64,000 bases of DNA from Nymphaea colorata. Lineage: Eukaryota; Streptophyta; Magnoliopsida; Nymphaeales; Nymphaeaceae. This document shows positions 45,701 to 58,925 of this stretch, in pieces (position 1 is the first letter of the stretch; each line of letters starts with the position of its first letter). The DNA is taken from contig NC_045138.2 in assembly GCF_008831285.2 (NCBI RefSeq), positions 2,954,143 to 3,018,142 of the forward strand. The letters are read 5' to 3'. A program made the translations under genes and the position numbers. Below the pieces are notes generated by a model that had not been told where the DNA came from, ran no database searches, and was given only the letters and a program-made list of their open reading frames with translations.

Positions 45701-48700
45701 TCGTGTTGATCTACAGGGCAGTACACAGGTATATTTATTACTTCAAAAAAAAAAAAAAAATCTGTGAATGGTTAATGCTCTGTCTAAAAGTTGATGGACG
45801 TTTGCAGGGTCTTCATGCTCTCTTCACTGGTGAGGATGATACTTGGGAAGCATGGTTGGCATCTGATGGCACTAGTTTTTCTAATGTTATTAGTCTAAAA
45901 GGTCATGGTATTAGACTAAGAAGAGGATATGCTTCATCAGAATCATCAAGACCAAGCCAGGTTCGCTTATTGAAGTACCTTGTCACATTACCTGAAACAA
46001 GATTCATGGATTTCATTGCAGCCTGACAAGTCTTATGTATTTATATTCAATATAGAAAATAAAAATATCCCTGCTGTGATGATTATTGTATTGATCCAGT
46101 ATTCAGTTTCTTATTTCAATATGGGTAGCAAAACGTTATGCACTTATTACTACCTCCTAAGCTGCTATAAGCAATTAAATAAACTGTGTATGTGAAAAAT
46201 TTTTGATAACTTATTTTTAATGAAAAAATAATTCTGTCCATTGTTGTTTGATTTTTCATTGGAGACTATACATGATCAAACATTATGTATAATCTTCTGG
46301 AATTTTAATGTAATCATGATTTTTTCCTTTAACTATGATAATTCTTGTGCATTCCAAGCTTGTGGGAATTACTTTATGACTATGTTCAAGAGCGTCCAAA
46401 ATGTTAATCGAAGTTGCAGCTGTTTGATTTGGTGATTGTCTTGGGTATCAACCTGTTTATTCCTGTCAGTTGTCTCTTTCATCATCATAGTGTTGATAAT
46501 TAAACTTCTTATCAAGCCTTATCACATGTCATCCTTGTTTTTGTTTTAATTAAATAACTTATTTATAGGATGAACTGCGCCAACAGAAGGAGGAGCTGAT
46601 GGATGATTATTGTGCGCAGGTTTGTTCTGTCATTACCCTTCCCAAATTGCATAAAATATTGCTTACATAAAGAAATTTCAATTCTTTTGGTGAAAGGCCA
46701 ATGTCTGTCTAATGTGCAAATGAGTCTGCCAACGGCTTTTGAGCTTGTTGGGGGTTGGTTGGTTGACGCTGCATGGACATTTAGATATGCAAAACCTCTT
46801 TATTCCTTTTCATGTAAAATTGGTCTGGCATGGGGAACAGGCATATGTCTTGGTGTCTGGAGAAGGTGGTCATTCATAGAGCAAGATAAGGAAGAACCTA
46901 ACAAGATGAAATTCCTGATCCCACTATTCTAGTTATACCTGTTCTCATGCTCATAATTTACATAATGAGGATGTGTCTCTTCTGTGAATGTCTGGAGTGA
47001 ACAAAAGGGAGTTTGATTCTCTTGATCACAATTCTCCAAATATTTAAAGTGACTATTGGATTTCATGGCAACTGGTTGCTAGTGGCTAATGTCCTTCTTG
47101 TGGGAGAGATGGAGGTTGTTTTTTTCCTTCAGATTACTATGGCTAATGCTCCCTTGTCTTGTTAGTTGTTACTAACATGTTAGATTTACAAGGAACATTG
47201 GGGAATAAGAAACAGTCAGATGTTTTATTCTTATAGAATAAAATATTGGTTGAGCTTGTGGCAAATTTATGGGTGACTTTTCGCATGATCACTTGAGCTT
47301 TTCATGACAGTTAGTGGTAATAATCAAAAGGTCTAAACTTACAGTGGCTTTCCTATTTTTTTTTTCTTGTTAAGGTGCTTTTGTTAAAACTTCAATGTGC
47401 TTAGTACTTTATTTATCAGTTGGTTGTCTTCTTGGCTCTTGCCCTTGCCGTGTTTGTTTTGTATCCTAATGATAACTTGTGATGCCAGATGGTGTGATTC
47501 ATCTACCAGAAACAAGAAATTTAAATGTACACTCTAGATGCTCAGGGGAACCCAATCATTACTTCCAAGAACATGATAACACTGTTTCCTCCTTCGCTCT
47601 CTACATTGAATGCCAAAGAAAACATATTGAGTAAAGAGAGAGTCAAAGTAGTCAACATTTGTAATGATTATAGAAGTCAATTCTAGTTATACTTCAGGAT
47701 GGGACGTATTAATGTCAATATAATTAAATATATTTCTTAAGAACATCAGCTGGACATATTCTATTTGATATTGTTTCGTCACCTTTTTTAGTCATGGGAC
47801 ATGTTAAAAAAATTAACTTGAAGTTGGACCTTTTCATTATGTAGGTTCCTGTCGGGCATTTAGTTTTCATGGTTCATGGAATTGGTCAACGATTGGAGAA
47901 AGCTAACTTGGTGGATGATGTTGCTACTTTTCGTCATATCACAGCTAGCCTTGCTGAGCGTCATATCTCTTCCTATCAGCGTAGCACCCAAAGGGTTCTC
48001 TTTATTCCTTGTCAGGTAATGAGAACGTGTTACATAGTTTAAGCATTTAGTTTTTTTTTTTGTTTTTAAGAGTTATTTCTTGGAAAGATTTGGAACTAAA
48101 CTTCACAAAAGAAAAGTATGAAACTAGGTTGAACTTGAAAAGTGTAGTACAGTTTCTTTCTTTAAACGTGAAAAATATCCATTTTACGTCATTCAAATGT
48201 TTCAAACATGTCAGACATTGAGTTCTTATGTTAGTTGTCAAGACATGCAGTGAATGTGGTTGACCAGGTTCAGGAAATTATCAGAGTGAAACCAGTGATA
48301 TTGAAATCGATTTGAAGTGGTTGATGTTAAGTTGAATTGATAGAAAAACAATGCACTTGGTAAATCTGATTCAGTTGCTATTATCTAATTATTGTTAACT
48401 GTATTTACTTATTGTTATTAGTTTAAAAATTATTAATTATTCTTTTTGCAAATGATTAAACCTTATAAATCACTATTTTGGTTTCATAATATTTTAAGAA
48501 AGGTTTTGAATTTTGATTTTTTTTTTCTTTTAATCTTTTTTGGATCTTAAAACAATTCGAACATTTAATTTTTCTGATTAAAAGTGGTTTCAATTGGATA
48601 TAACATTAGCTGATTTTTATTCTTTTGGAAAATGATTTGATCCAGAAACTCATTTCAACGTCATTGGACGGAACTTATTTGGTTCTTTATTAAGAAAAAT

Positions 48701-51700
48701 GTGCTTATCTGAAATTCTGGATGAAAGGAGGGTTCTGGTCTTTAAGAATCACGATTCAAAACAACAGAATTCTGTTGCTGATTGTCCATAGTTGCACAAA
48801 TAAATTCTCCTTTGGCTACTCTGGTTTAAGTGTACAGTGTACTAATTGTTGCAGTTCCATTGCCTTGATTACCAAAAGGCAGGCCCATTTGTCTTCTCAA
48901 GTACTGCTTTTAGCATACTTGTATGTCAACGCTTATCATCCTCTGCAGTATTTTCAAGGTTTTTGTGTGTGTGTGTGTGCGTGTTTTGTGGAGTGGAAGG
49001 AGAAATAGTAGCTTCAGGGGTCGGGCATGGTATTGTTTTGAGGTGGGCCAAGAGGGGTTTATGTATGTATGGCTCTTTATTTTGACCACATTTTCTCCAT
49101 TTTCTAGTGGAGAAGAGGCCTGAAGCTTGATGGTGAAAGTGCAGTTGAAAAGATTACCTTGGATGGTGTTCGTGGCTTGCGTATGACATTAAGTGCAACA
49201 GTCCATGATGTCCTGTACTACATGAGCCCCATCTACTGTCAAGCCATCATAAACTCGGTATGCTATTATTATTTAGTTGCTTTTGTTCCCTGTTTACAGT
49301 TACATATATTCTTCTTCAGACTTGAAAGGAGATGAGAGGGGAGAACTTGATGTGCATGTGAAATGTTTGATGTTTTTGATTTGCTTTCAATGAAATGTGA
49401 CATGTACTGGAGAATCATATGTGTATGTTAACACTAAGGATTGGTTGTATCTGTGTTTTTGTGCGTGTTTTTCTTTCTTATTCTTGTTTGAATACTTTAT
49501 GTTTTCAGGTATCCAACCAGTTGAATAAGTTATATACAAAATTCATCAAAAGGAATCCAGGCTATAGTGGGAAGGTATTCCATTGTAGGGCCTCTTGCAT
49601 TTAGCCATTTCTTAGTCTGGAGTGCAGAAGTCTTGTTTAGCTTCTGCCCTTTTTTGGTTCGCATCATGGAGTGTCTCTTTTTCCTTATTTCAGGTTTTTC
49701 TAGGCCATCAAAATTAATCCATTGTACAATGCTGTGGTTCCAGGTTTCGATTTATGGTCACTCTCTGGGGAGTGTTCTGTCGTATGATATTCTTTGTCAT
49801 CAAAAGGTCTTGTATTCTCCATTTCCTATGGATAAGATCTGCAAGGAATATGGCTTAAGTGGTGATGCTGTATTGCATACAACAATCAGTTCTTCAGAGT
49901 CCAGTTCTGGAGCCTGTCCAATTGATCCTTTTGTTGCCAAAACTGAAGCACCAGAACAGGCGGTGAACTTGAAGGAGAGCAACTGTCCTAACTCGCACCT
50001 AGAACCAGATCCTTCAGAAATTTCTGAAACTCTAAATTCAGTGGAAGAGCCTTATGTGGTTCGACTGAATGAAATGTCAGCATCAGATGGAAAAGGCCTT
50101 CAGATGAATGATGGCTTAGAGAGCATATGTGAACAGTCCAGGGTATCAGACTCAGAACTGTACAGAGGAAGTGAATCTCATTGTGAAGTCATGAAAGATG
50201 ATGTTTTGCCAAGTGTGGATGATAAGGATAAACTGATCAAATCGCTGGCTGAGGAGGTACGAGTTATCTCTCTGAAAAATATCCTCTTCTATTAGCAGCC
50301 CTTGAAACAATTAGGTTGGTCTGGCTGTCACTGTTCATATCTGTACATCATTAGCTGGCATGTTCATGTATTCTCTCTTAGTGACCTCAACTTTCAATCT
50401 GTTTTCTCTTCATTATTTGTATAGAGGTTCTTTATTCATCATGGGGTTATTTTGCGAACTCATTGATGCACATGTCTATATCAAAGGCACTATTCCACAG
50501 TTCACCCGAGTAATAATTTTCTACTGTACAGAATCTTGTAGAAGAAAATTTGGAGTTTTCATTCTTTTTTCTGATATTTAATGAGAAACACAGTATCTGT
50601 ATGCTGATGCAGGTAAATTTCCTCAAGGAAAAGATAAAGGATCTCACTTCACAGAAAAATTGCTCGTCAGTTCCAGTTATAAATGCAGAAGTTAGTGGTA
50701 ACTATGGCAAAAACATATTGACTTTTCATTTGTTATGTTGGGTTGTTTGGCCAGGCAATCTTGCAACTCATGTCTTCCAAAATTTTGTTGGTGTTATGGT
50801 CTTTCTTTGGTGGTGATCACCTTTTCAGTTTTACTATAGGTAGCTGTGGGTCTGTGATAAGTATGCTCATTAAGTGGACTATGACTATGTGATATGGCAG
50901 GCAGAGCTGCATCAGAAGTACCTTTGGCAAGGTGTGATTCTTTAGATCAAGAGAATTCCCAGAGAAGTTACACTCCTCAAATCAAATATACAAAGCTTGG
51001 CTTTGCGGTAAATACCTTGACTATTTCATTTTTTTCTCCAGTCTCTGTCTGATGTAAACTTGTACCTTAGTTGCCTTTCTTTCCCATGTGGATACGTGTC
51101 TATCATTTAGCATATGTTACTGATTTTTGTTATTTGAGACCTGTTCTTGTGCATTGTCCAACTGTTATAGTGATTGTCCACACTTTCGACTGAAACTGAT
51201 CCAGTTATCTCTTTCAAGGGTCATTATATTTTGCCATTTGTATCATATCCATGTATGCATATCGTTTAAAGTCTAATCTGATAGGTAGATCTTCACGTTC
51301 ACAAGTGAAGTTTCTAAGAAATATTGACAATTCTCCAAGTACATGGAAAAATTCGTCAGGAGTTTGAGATACCACTGCCTTTTAGGACATGAGTATACTG
51401 CTGGAATCACATAAAACATCTATGTTATGAATAGTGTTAACAAGAAATTCAGAAAACTAACTCTGGAAAAGCTATGGATTCTGCCTATTAAAGTTGGTCA
51501 TCCCCTGCACTCCTTGAATGCACAAAGTTATGGTTTTAAATTTTTAATCATTGTCAAAGTGAAGAGTGTGTGTGTGACTGTGTCTCAATATTTTCAAAAG
51601 ATTATCTTTAGTATATTTTAATTTTTGGTGTTTCTTTTAACTTTTTAATAACTATTGTCAATTTTTAAAGTTGTCATAAGAAAAGTAGTAGGAAACTTGT

Positions 51701-54700
51701 AATTTCACCGAAGTTTTTGTTATCCGGTATATATTTCTTAAGTTTTTTGAATTCCTGAGATTTTCCTGAGAAAACGACTTTCTGATTCTTGAGAAGAACC
51801 TCGTTGATCAAACCCGATAACAATATTTGTATCCATAATTTATATGTGTATACATGTTATGTATTATGTATAATTGCATAAGCATGTCCAGTTTTGGAAT
51901 GATACAAGGCCTTCCCAAGCCTGGGTCCGAATTCTATTGTTACATCTTGAGGTTTTGACATGGGTTCTGTTGCTTTAGCTGTGGATTGTATGAAAGGTCT
52001 TTCGAGATAGGAGGTCTGCTTTATCTACTTATAAATGAAAAAAGGAACTTGGATTTGGTAAAAGTGAAAATACTAAGTAGTTATTAATCATTTTGGCACA
52101 AGGGGCAACTGTCATCATGTTAAATTCTTTATAATCCATTAACTACAGAATTTGTTTAAATAATGAACCCTTTTTCTTTCAGGTTGACACATTTTTTGCT
52201 GTTGGCTCACCGCTTGGTGTATTTCTTGCTCTCCGCAATATACGAATCGGGATTGGTAATGAATGTTCTTGTTTATGTACCTTGTTCATGTCTTCCTGTG
52301 AACATAGTGCTTCTGCATTTTATTTATGTACTCAGACAAAAATGTGCTATTCTCTGATGGACAAGTATCCAATCATCCTTGATTGAATGAAGGTGCTGAC
52401 GGTCTGGTCTTATTGCCCTTTTATGTCTCCTAAATATCCTGTCTACGTTAAACAGGTGAAGGAAAGGACTATTGGCAAGGCGAAGGAACAAGTGAAGAGA
52501 TGCCAGCTTGCAGGAGAATGTTCAATATTTTCCATCCCTTTGATCCTGTTGCATATAGGTTTGTTCTTTGAGGTTCCTCTTGAAGGTCCTTTGAGCTTTC
52601 TCAATTGTCCAACTTCTTGCCTTCTGGACTACATCCTGAAGGTGTCTGTTTTGCGAATGTTTTTTACCATATGCTGGTTTTAGAAAACGCAATCTGTTCG
52701 TCTGCCCTACAAAGTCAACTGTTTAGCTATTTCTAGGTGAGCTGCTTTAAACAAGGACATGTTATATGATTTTGGAATGGTGTTTCATACAGAATAGAAC
52801 CACTTATATGTAAAGAATACATCAACAAAAGACCTGTAATTGTACCTTATCACAAAGGTGGCAAGAGGTTGCACATTGGGTTTCAGGTAATCTCTTGTTA
52901 TTGATTGCTACTTTTTTTTTCATATTTTTTGTTGATTTTTCCCATTCTTCTCTTTTGAGTTGATATTTTACTGTTTTGGATTGCTCTGTGGCTTCCTAAC
53001 AAATTAATTTCTTGGCAGGAATTTACTGAAGATTTGGCTTCGCGTTCTCAGGCTGTTCTTCGCCGTATTAATTCAATGAGAGTGCGTTGTCCTATATCTG
53101 GAACTTAACAGTAACTTTTTTTTCCCCCCAAATACTGTGCCTAGAAAAAAACCTTTCCTTCTTCACGAAGGTAAAGGATTCATTGCTAAGTGCAGTATTC
53201 TTGTGCTTATTTGTACTTTATAGTTTACTGTCCTACTAGACTACAGCTATGCCTTGGGTTGCTATAAATTTACATGTTCACTAGAAGGAGGTGAGACTAC
53301 TGATAGGTTAAAGGAAATCCTACCACTCAGTTCTTCATGGCTGTTCCATCCTCAGCACTAAATGAACCTCAAGGTGTTGGGGCTCCTGCATCAAAATTTT
53401 ATATGCTTGTTTTAATAGGACAATCTTAAAAATGTTTTATGTCAAATTAACAAGCATTGGATCCATGTGGTGCCATATTAATCTAGATTTCATATGCACT
53501 TTAGCAATTAAAAAAAATTCTGCAGGTAGCCAGAAAAGTATGATATTTATTGCCAATAATAAATATGAATTTCTTGCCAGATTTCTTTTTTTTGGGTTTA
53601 GCACCAGCTGATGACTGAATTTTGCTGAGTTATACAGGTCCTTGAAGATTGTTATCTGCTTGTACATGCCTTAGCTTATTCTGAATAGGAGAGCATTAAC
53701 CGAGTAAATAACACATGAAGGAGATCATGATTGAGAATTGCTTTCATGAGAAGCTGAGTCTAGGTTTGGGATTCATGCAACTGCAAACTAGGTGCCTTAG
53801 GTGCAGAGCACTGATGCATATTATCCCTTAAGGTCGTTATGAATAATCTGTGTCACGTATTTGCTATGTCAAAATGAGGCGGTTGGGATTATGTAATTTA
53901 AGAAAAAGCTGAAGATAATTTGCTGGCTCATACTTTTACATGAGTTTATGATAATGTGGATGAAAGAATATGCCCGTTAATGCTATTTGCTCGATTCTGG
54001 TAGGTGTTCATTGAATTGATTGGGGTTGCTATGAAAAATTAGGATTTTTGATGTTTGCCTGTCACTGTGAACTCTGGATATGCAGTTCTGAATAATGAAT
54101 AATAGTTCTGCTGCCAACCTTTTTCTTATACTAGGTTACTGCTTATAACTTGTTTCCTTAAGTACAAGATGCTAAATGAACTCTCTCTCTCTCTCTCTCT
54201 CATATTTTTCTCTTCCATTTGTTAGTTTTCTGCTAGCACTGATGAACTTTTGGAATCCTTTGAACAGATTGGTATGGTGAATTTGTTTCAATATAAAAGA
54301 AAAATAGAAGGTATGGAGAGTTCATATTCAGTTTTTTTCCTTGAACGTACATTGTACAGTCTTTCTCCTGTGTCACTCACTTCAAGTATGGGCACCATAC
54401 AGATTCCACAGAAAATATTGAAGATGCAAAAGAAAGGACATATGGTTCTAAAATGATGGAGAGATTGACTGGGAGCGAAGAAGGCCGAATTGATCACATG
54501 CTACAGGTGAATACTTCATGCATGAATTAATGCTTTTGCATATGACTACGACATTACAGTATCCCCTATTTATGATCATCACATGACTCTATCTGGTTGC
54601 ATGTACATGCTATGTAATTTGAACTTTGACAGATGGACTGCATATACATGCTAATTAAAATCTGTTTGCAGAATTGCTTCTTAATTGGTATAGTAAGTAT

Positions 54701-57489
54701 ACCATCGAGGGATCTGGACATGGTTAAAACTGCCAACTGATGTCAAACTCTAATTGAGGTTGCTGGGTGTAATGAATGGCCAGAGCTCTTTCTGGGTGGC
54801 AGATCTCAGTCGATCTACTCATATTGTGGGGCTGGATGCTTATTTACCAGAAGTGTTCACTGTTCTGTCCACCATAGGTGCCTTCAAATTTGTTCATTTG
54901 TCTGTCCACTATAGGTGTCTTCTAATTTGTTGATTATGACTACAGAAAACATGAGTGCTATTTCAGTTGTCTGTTGATTGAGTGGTCATAATTATTCACG
55001 AGTATGGACCCACAGCCAGTCTTACTAGCTTTTCAAACCTAGGTTGCTAGCTTGACTACATATGATCAGATAGATTAAACACTATGATGAAAGGGATGAA
55101 TTCTACCTGTTCATACAAGCCCATTGACCACACCGCTCAATCAATTTCTTGCTGGTCCTTTGACAGACACTTGACCCAACCTCTGTCTAGCAAGTCCTTT
55201 TGTGCTGTGCGGCTCTGAATTTCCCCAGCTCTGGGCCGAGCACCGGCACGACACCTTGCAACAACCAAATGCAGATTAATCATCCAGTGAATGACCTTGT
55301 GCATATGCAACATCATGAAGTACAAGCTTCCTGTTTGGTGCCATATCAACATTAGTCCAAACAAGGAAGGCATATGGTCTGTTATGTTGCACATGCAACA
55401 CTCAGTGGCTTGTTCTCAATTTGCAAGGACCCGTCAAGCTTAGGCCTGTTAATTTTTTCAGCCACATGGATGATTCGGCAGCCTAGAATTGAAAATTCTT
55501 GTCAGAATTGACCTAATAAAATTATAAAAGAAAGACATGAAAAACCTTTCCGACCTCTTCTACATATGGGACGTCATAATACCTAATCTGTCTATTGATT
55601 AAGATCAGATGCCCGTTCATGTGAATACCAATCTGAGATTGTTTCCATTTGCTAGGATTATAACTATATCAAAACAATGATCCTCAACATTCATCTCTTA
55701 ATATCCTAACTAGACAATATATTGTCTCTTTTTCATTTTCTACACCATCTTATTGTTTTGTTACAGTAAATGTTCTAAACAAACTCTTTGGTTACGGGGT
55801 GATTTTTTTATAATTTGAATTGTTGCAAGTGTGGCAGTTCCCTTTGAGTATATTAAACAAAATTATGGTACGTTCTAAAGAAAGGTTTCTTTTTTATTGT
55901 GCAAGTAAAATTTAGACCTCATTGGCAAGGACTTCTCCATGAGTTTCGATATCTATCAGTATTCACATTTTTGATAAGTTCCCCGTTAAATGGCATGATG
56001 ATTTTTTTTTTCCATTGCCTAGGCTTATCTTTATTTATCTTCTTCAACTTACTTTTCTATCTGCAGGATGCAACATTTCAGCACCCTTATATATCAGCAC
56101 TTGGATCGCATACGTGAGTACTAAATCCTTTTCATATTAAGCGGCATAAATGGGTCAGATCTTGGCCCAGGTTTCAGCAATTTTAGATCTAAAATTTACT
56201 GTTGGAGTTATCTAGCGTTGGTCATACTTTGTTTGAAGGGAGTAGCACAACTGGGGAACATTTTTTCTAGTAGCCAGCTGGTCTTGGGCTCAAACATTGT
56301 TCTGGCCTCTTGTGCGCAGGCTGGCAGAGCCTTGCCACACTTGGGTGGGTAAAGATTCTTAGGGTTCAAAGGGCTCAGTTGGCAGCACGGACACTGTGAG
56401 TGTCCCATGAATCTGCCCTAGAGATTGGTGACTTTAAGAACGGCAATTTAAGCTACCGTTGCTAGATCTCGCGCCCAAAAGTCACTTTTCCAGAAATTTG
56501 AGGAGATGCATAGTTGATGAAAATGAGAATCAAGCACAACACTGGAAGATTCACATTCATATAATTGGTCTGTATACTAAAGAAAGTTACTAGATCTATC
56601 TCTTCAGTTGATCTGGTTTACCATCGTTATCTACATGGAACTATCTGGCCTTAGTGTTTGACGTCTTTTCAGATTTTGATCCCAAAGATCCATTAACATG
56701 TAATATTAGTAATCCACTTGATTGCTCCATGTAGATGTGCCCCTAGATATATGAAGGGATTCATGTGTGATTTTTTTGCATGTTGAGGTGGATGCGCACC
56801 CCAAAATTTTTTAGTAGGTTCAACTTTTTTCCATCATGTTGCCTAGACGAGAATGTCTCATTGCTTAGGAAAGAGTATCAATACTTATAGTGATGCCTCA
56901 GTTGTGCAATTCTCTAGTTGCATTTTAAGATGTTCTCTCTTCAGTTCCTCATTCAAAGTAGCAAGTTGGTGCATCAACCATATTTACAGTCAATGTTGCA
57001 TGGTTCCAATTGATGCATTTACCATTAGCGTATGTTGGTACTTGCTAGTTGGACATCTTGACATAATTAGATAAATGCCCGACAGTCATTATGCCAAATT
57101 TTGACCTTCCATTATAAGTACATATACCAAAAATTTGACTGGTGGATGCGCAAGTTCCATGACTGCTTGAGCTATTCAACTGGGTATACCTACTCTATTA
57201 TCATATATAAACAAAATATTTACAACAATCACTAGTCTTCCATACATGATGCAGGTCTTACTGGCGCGATCTTGACACAGCCCTTTTTGTGCTAAAACAC
57301 CTATATAGCTATCTACCAGAGGACTCCACCACTGCAGAGCGGTCAAATATGCAGGACAATGCATCCAAAACTGCTGGACAGTTTTATGAAACTGATGACA
57401 TCGATCAAGAAGATCTTCCTCTAACCTTCTCTGACAGAGAATTGCTCAGGTCCTTCTCAAGGAAAGCAAGAAAATTTATGTCTGCCTGA
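39711..57489 (+). CDS. SGR2: SGR2-like DDHD-domain phospholipase A1
   Basis: Orthologue of SHOOT GRAVITROPISM 2, an endomembrane/vacuole-associated phospholipase A1-like protein needed for vacuole function and shoot gravitropism. Twenty-one exons: 39711-39987, 41540-41640, 42429-42623, 43305-43460, 45657-45728, 45808-45960, 46569-46619, 47845-48015, 49108-49257, 49509-49574, 49744-50256, 50613-50697, 50901-51007, 52183-52255, 52456-52558, 52793-52886, 53019-53081, 54226-54271, 54403-54506, 56067-56113, 57255-57489; 953 aa, near the Arabidopsis length. Features are DVRWYFCKVPLAEN (N-terminal region), HLVFMVHGIGQ, lipase motif GHSLG with nucleophile Ser471, a variable acidic linker, a short possible coiled coil (about 636-650), and a DDHD domain with Asp701, Asp753, His785 and Asp883 as likely metal-site residues. 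The start has an ideal context (GCCATGG); the frame is open further upstream but has no ATG there. The donor after exon 17 (GTGCGT) is weak, and exons 17-18 lie in a poorly conserved stretch, so they are the least certain. Confidence 0.95.
45500..45558. repeat. compound microsatellite (CA, TA, GA) in SGR2 intron 4
   Basis: Consecutive ACACACAC, TATATATA and GAGAGAGAG runs, separated by a few bases. Confidence 0.85.
48964..48983. repeat. (GT)n microsatellite in SGR2 intron 8
   Basis: TTGTGTGTGTGTGTGTGCGTG, nearly uninterrupted, about 125 bases before the exon 9 acceptor. Confidence 0.8.
54181..54201. repeat. (CT)n tract next to the exon 18 acceptor of SGR2
   Basis: Uninterrupted CT dinucleotides ending 24 bases before the acceptor of a 46-base exon. 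The tract extends the polypyrimidine region of that splice site, so length variation could affect use of the exon. Confidence 0.85.
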
Positions 57490-58925
57490 GAAACCTCTCC
57501 TTGTACATCTCCTGTGGCGAATTGTTTCCATCTCATACTTGTATGCGTGTTTATATTGCAATCTTTATATTGCAATCATCAATGCTGTATTGTGCTTTGA
57601 GGCTGAATAACATAGCCTGCACGGATTGTATATATGAAACCATTTTCAGGTCAATCAAGTAAAGAAATTGCCTGGCTGTTTGCTGTTACATCCGACCTTC
57701 TGGAGTTCAACTGGACCGAGATTTCCACTGCTTCTCTGTTTGTGCTCTCTCTCCTCTCAACATGCCTAAATTTTCGTGCTACCTAAAAGAACAATTAGAA
57801 GTAAATTAAAGTGATAAAATAAATATCATTGGCAGGAAGCTGCATATCGGCCGTTGATACAGACCTACAGGGTAACAAAAACACTGACTGCAAGAGCAGC
57901 TAAAAATTTAATTGGCCGTCCTTTGGCAGACGTTATGTTGAACTAAAACATTCTTCAAACTTTATAAAGAAATATATTAAGATCAAGCCTACTGTTGCCA
58001 AGGGTGTGTCATAATCATGATGCCAGTAACAGTAAGCCAATCAACATTTCTTTTCAACATTTTTCTACTCCTTACCTAATGAACAAGTTTTCCAACTATC
58101 CAGTCTCGGTTTGTTCAAAACAGAGTATAACACATCCCCAAATATTCTTCAAAAAATAAACAATCAGAAAGATCAAATGTTTATCAATAACGTTATTTGC
58201 ATGGCTAAACAAGTTTATCGCGATACAACCTCTAATTTGACATGTACAAGAATATGATTCAACACAACTATCACAAATTTGCTGGTCACCGATATATGAT
58301 GTTCTCGATGAACACTGCAGCATGATGTTTACTTTTCTATCTCTGCAAGCAATATGCGATATTCATCCCCACTATGATACTTTATGTTCAACCGTGGGAT
58401 CAGACTTGTTTCATGTCCAATAATCCTGACACCAAGCAGATACATCTAAATGGCGGATATCAAGCAATGAGGATGTCCTTGTAGCACCTATTTGATCAAG
58501 AAAATGTTGATGCTGTGTAACATGTAAAGACTTTATCTCAATGTACCCGGTTTTCAAATTTGGCATTTAGAGATGACCCATGATATGAATTAACTTTTCT
58601 GCATATGTTGAAGAAGACGGGAAGGAAGGGGTGGCACCAACATAAAGGAAGGCTCCATGGCCCAGTAGCTGTGAGATTGAAAGTTGTCACGATAGAAATT
58701 TGTCGGCACCACCAGATCTCTCAAAATTCCTCTCCAGAATCTCCTTCATCATCATTTTTCGACCCACATCTATAGTTGAGCTTGTTGGACTGTGATGACA
58801 AATCAATCTGTCTTCTGGATTCTATCCTGTTCCACGCATCATTGCTCATTTAAAACGGAAGGAGCAGAAGTTGTTGATCTGCGCCAGTGACTCAGTAGGA
58901 AGAGCATGCTATAAGAGATTCTCGA
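57490..58925. other. convergent 3' spacer between SGR2-like and PPR genes
   Basis: Should hold both 3' UTRs. I see no further gene: the 75-codon minus-strand frame at 58096-58323 has no recognised features. A stretch at about 58887-58910 resembles a tRNA D-arm but lacks the rest of a tRNA. Confidence 0.55.

Noticed and set aside
55137-55394. 85-codon minus-strand frame in SGR2 intron 19
   Set aside because: No family features and no splice or regulatory support. A small transposon fragment is possible, but no termini were found.
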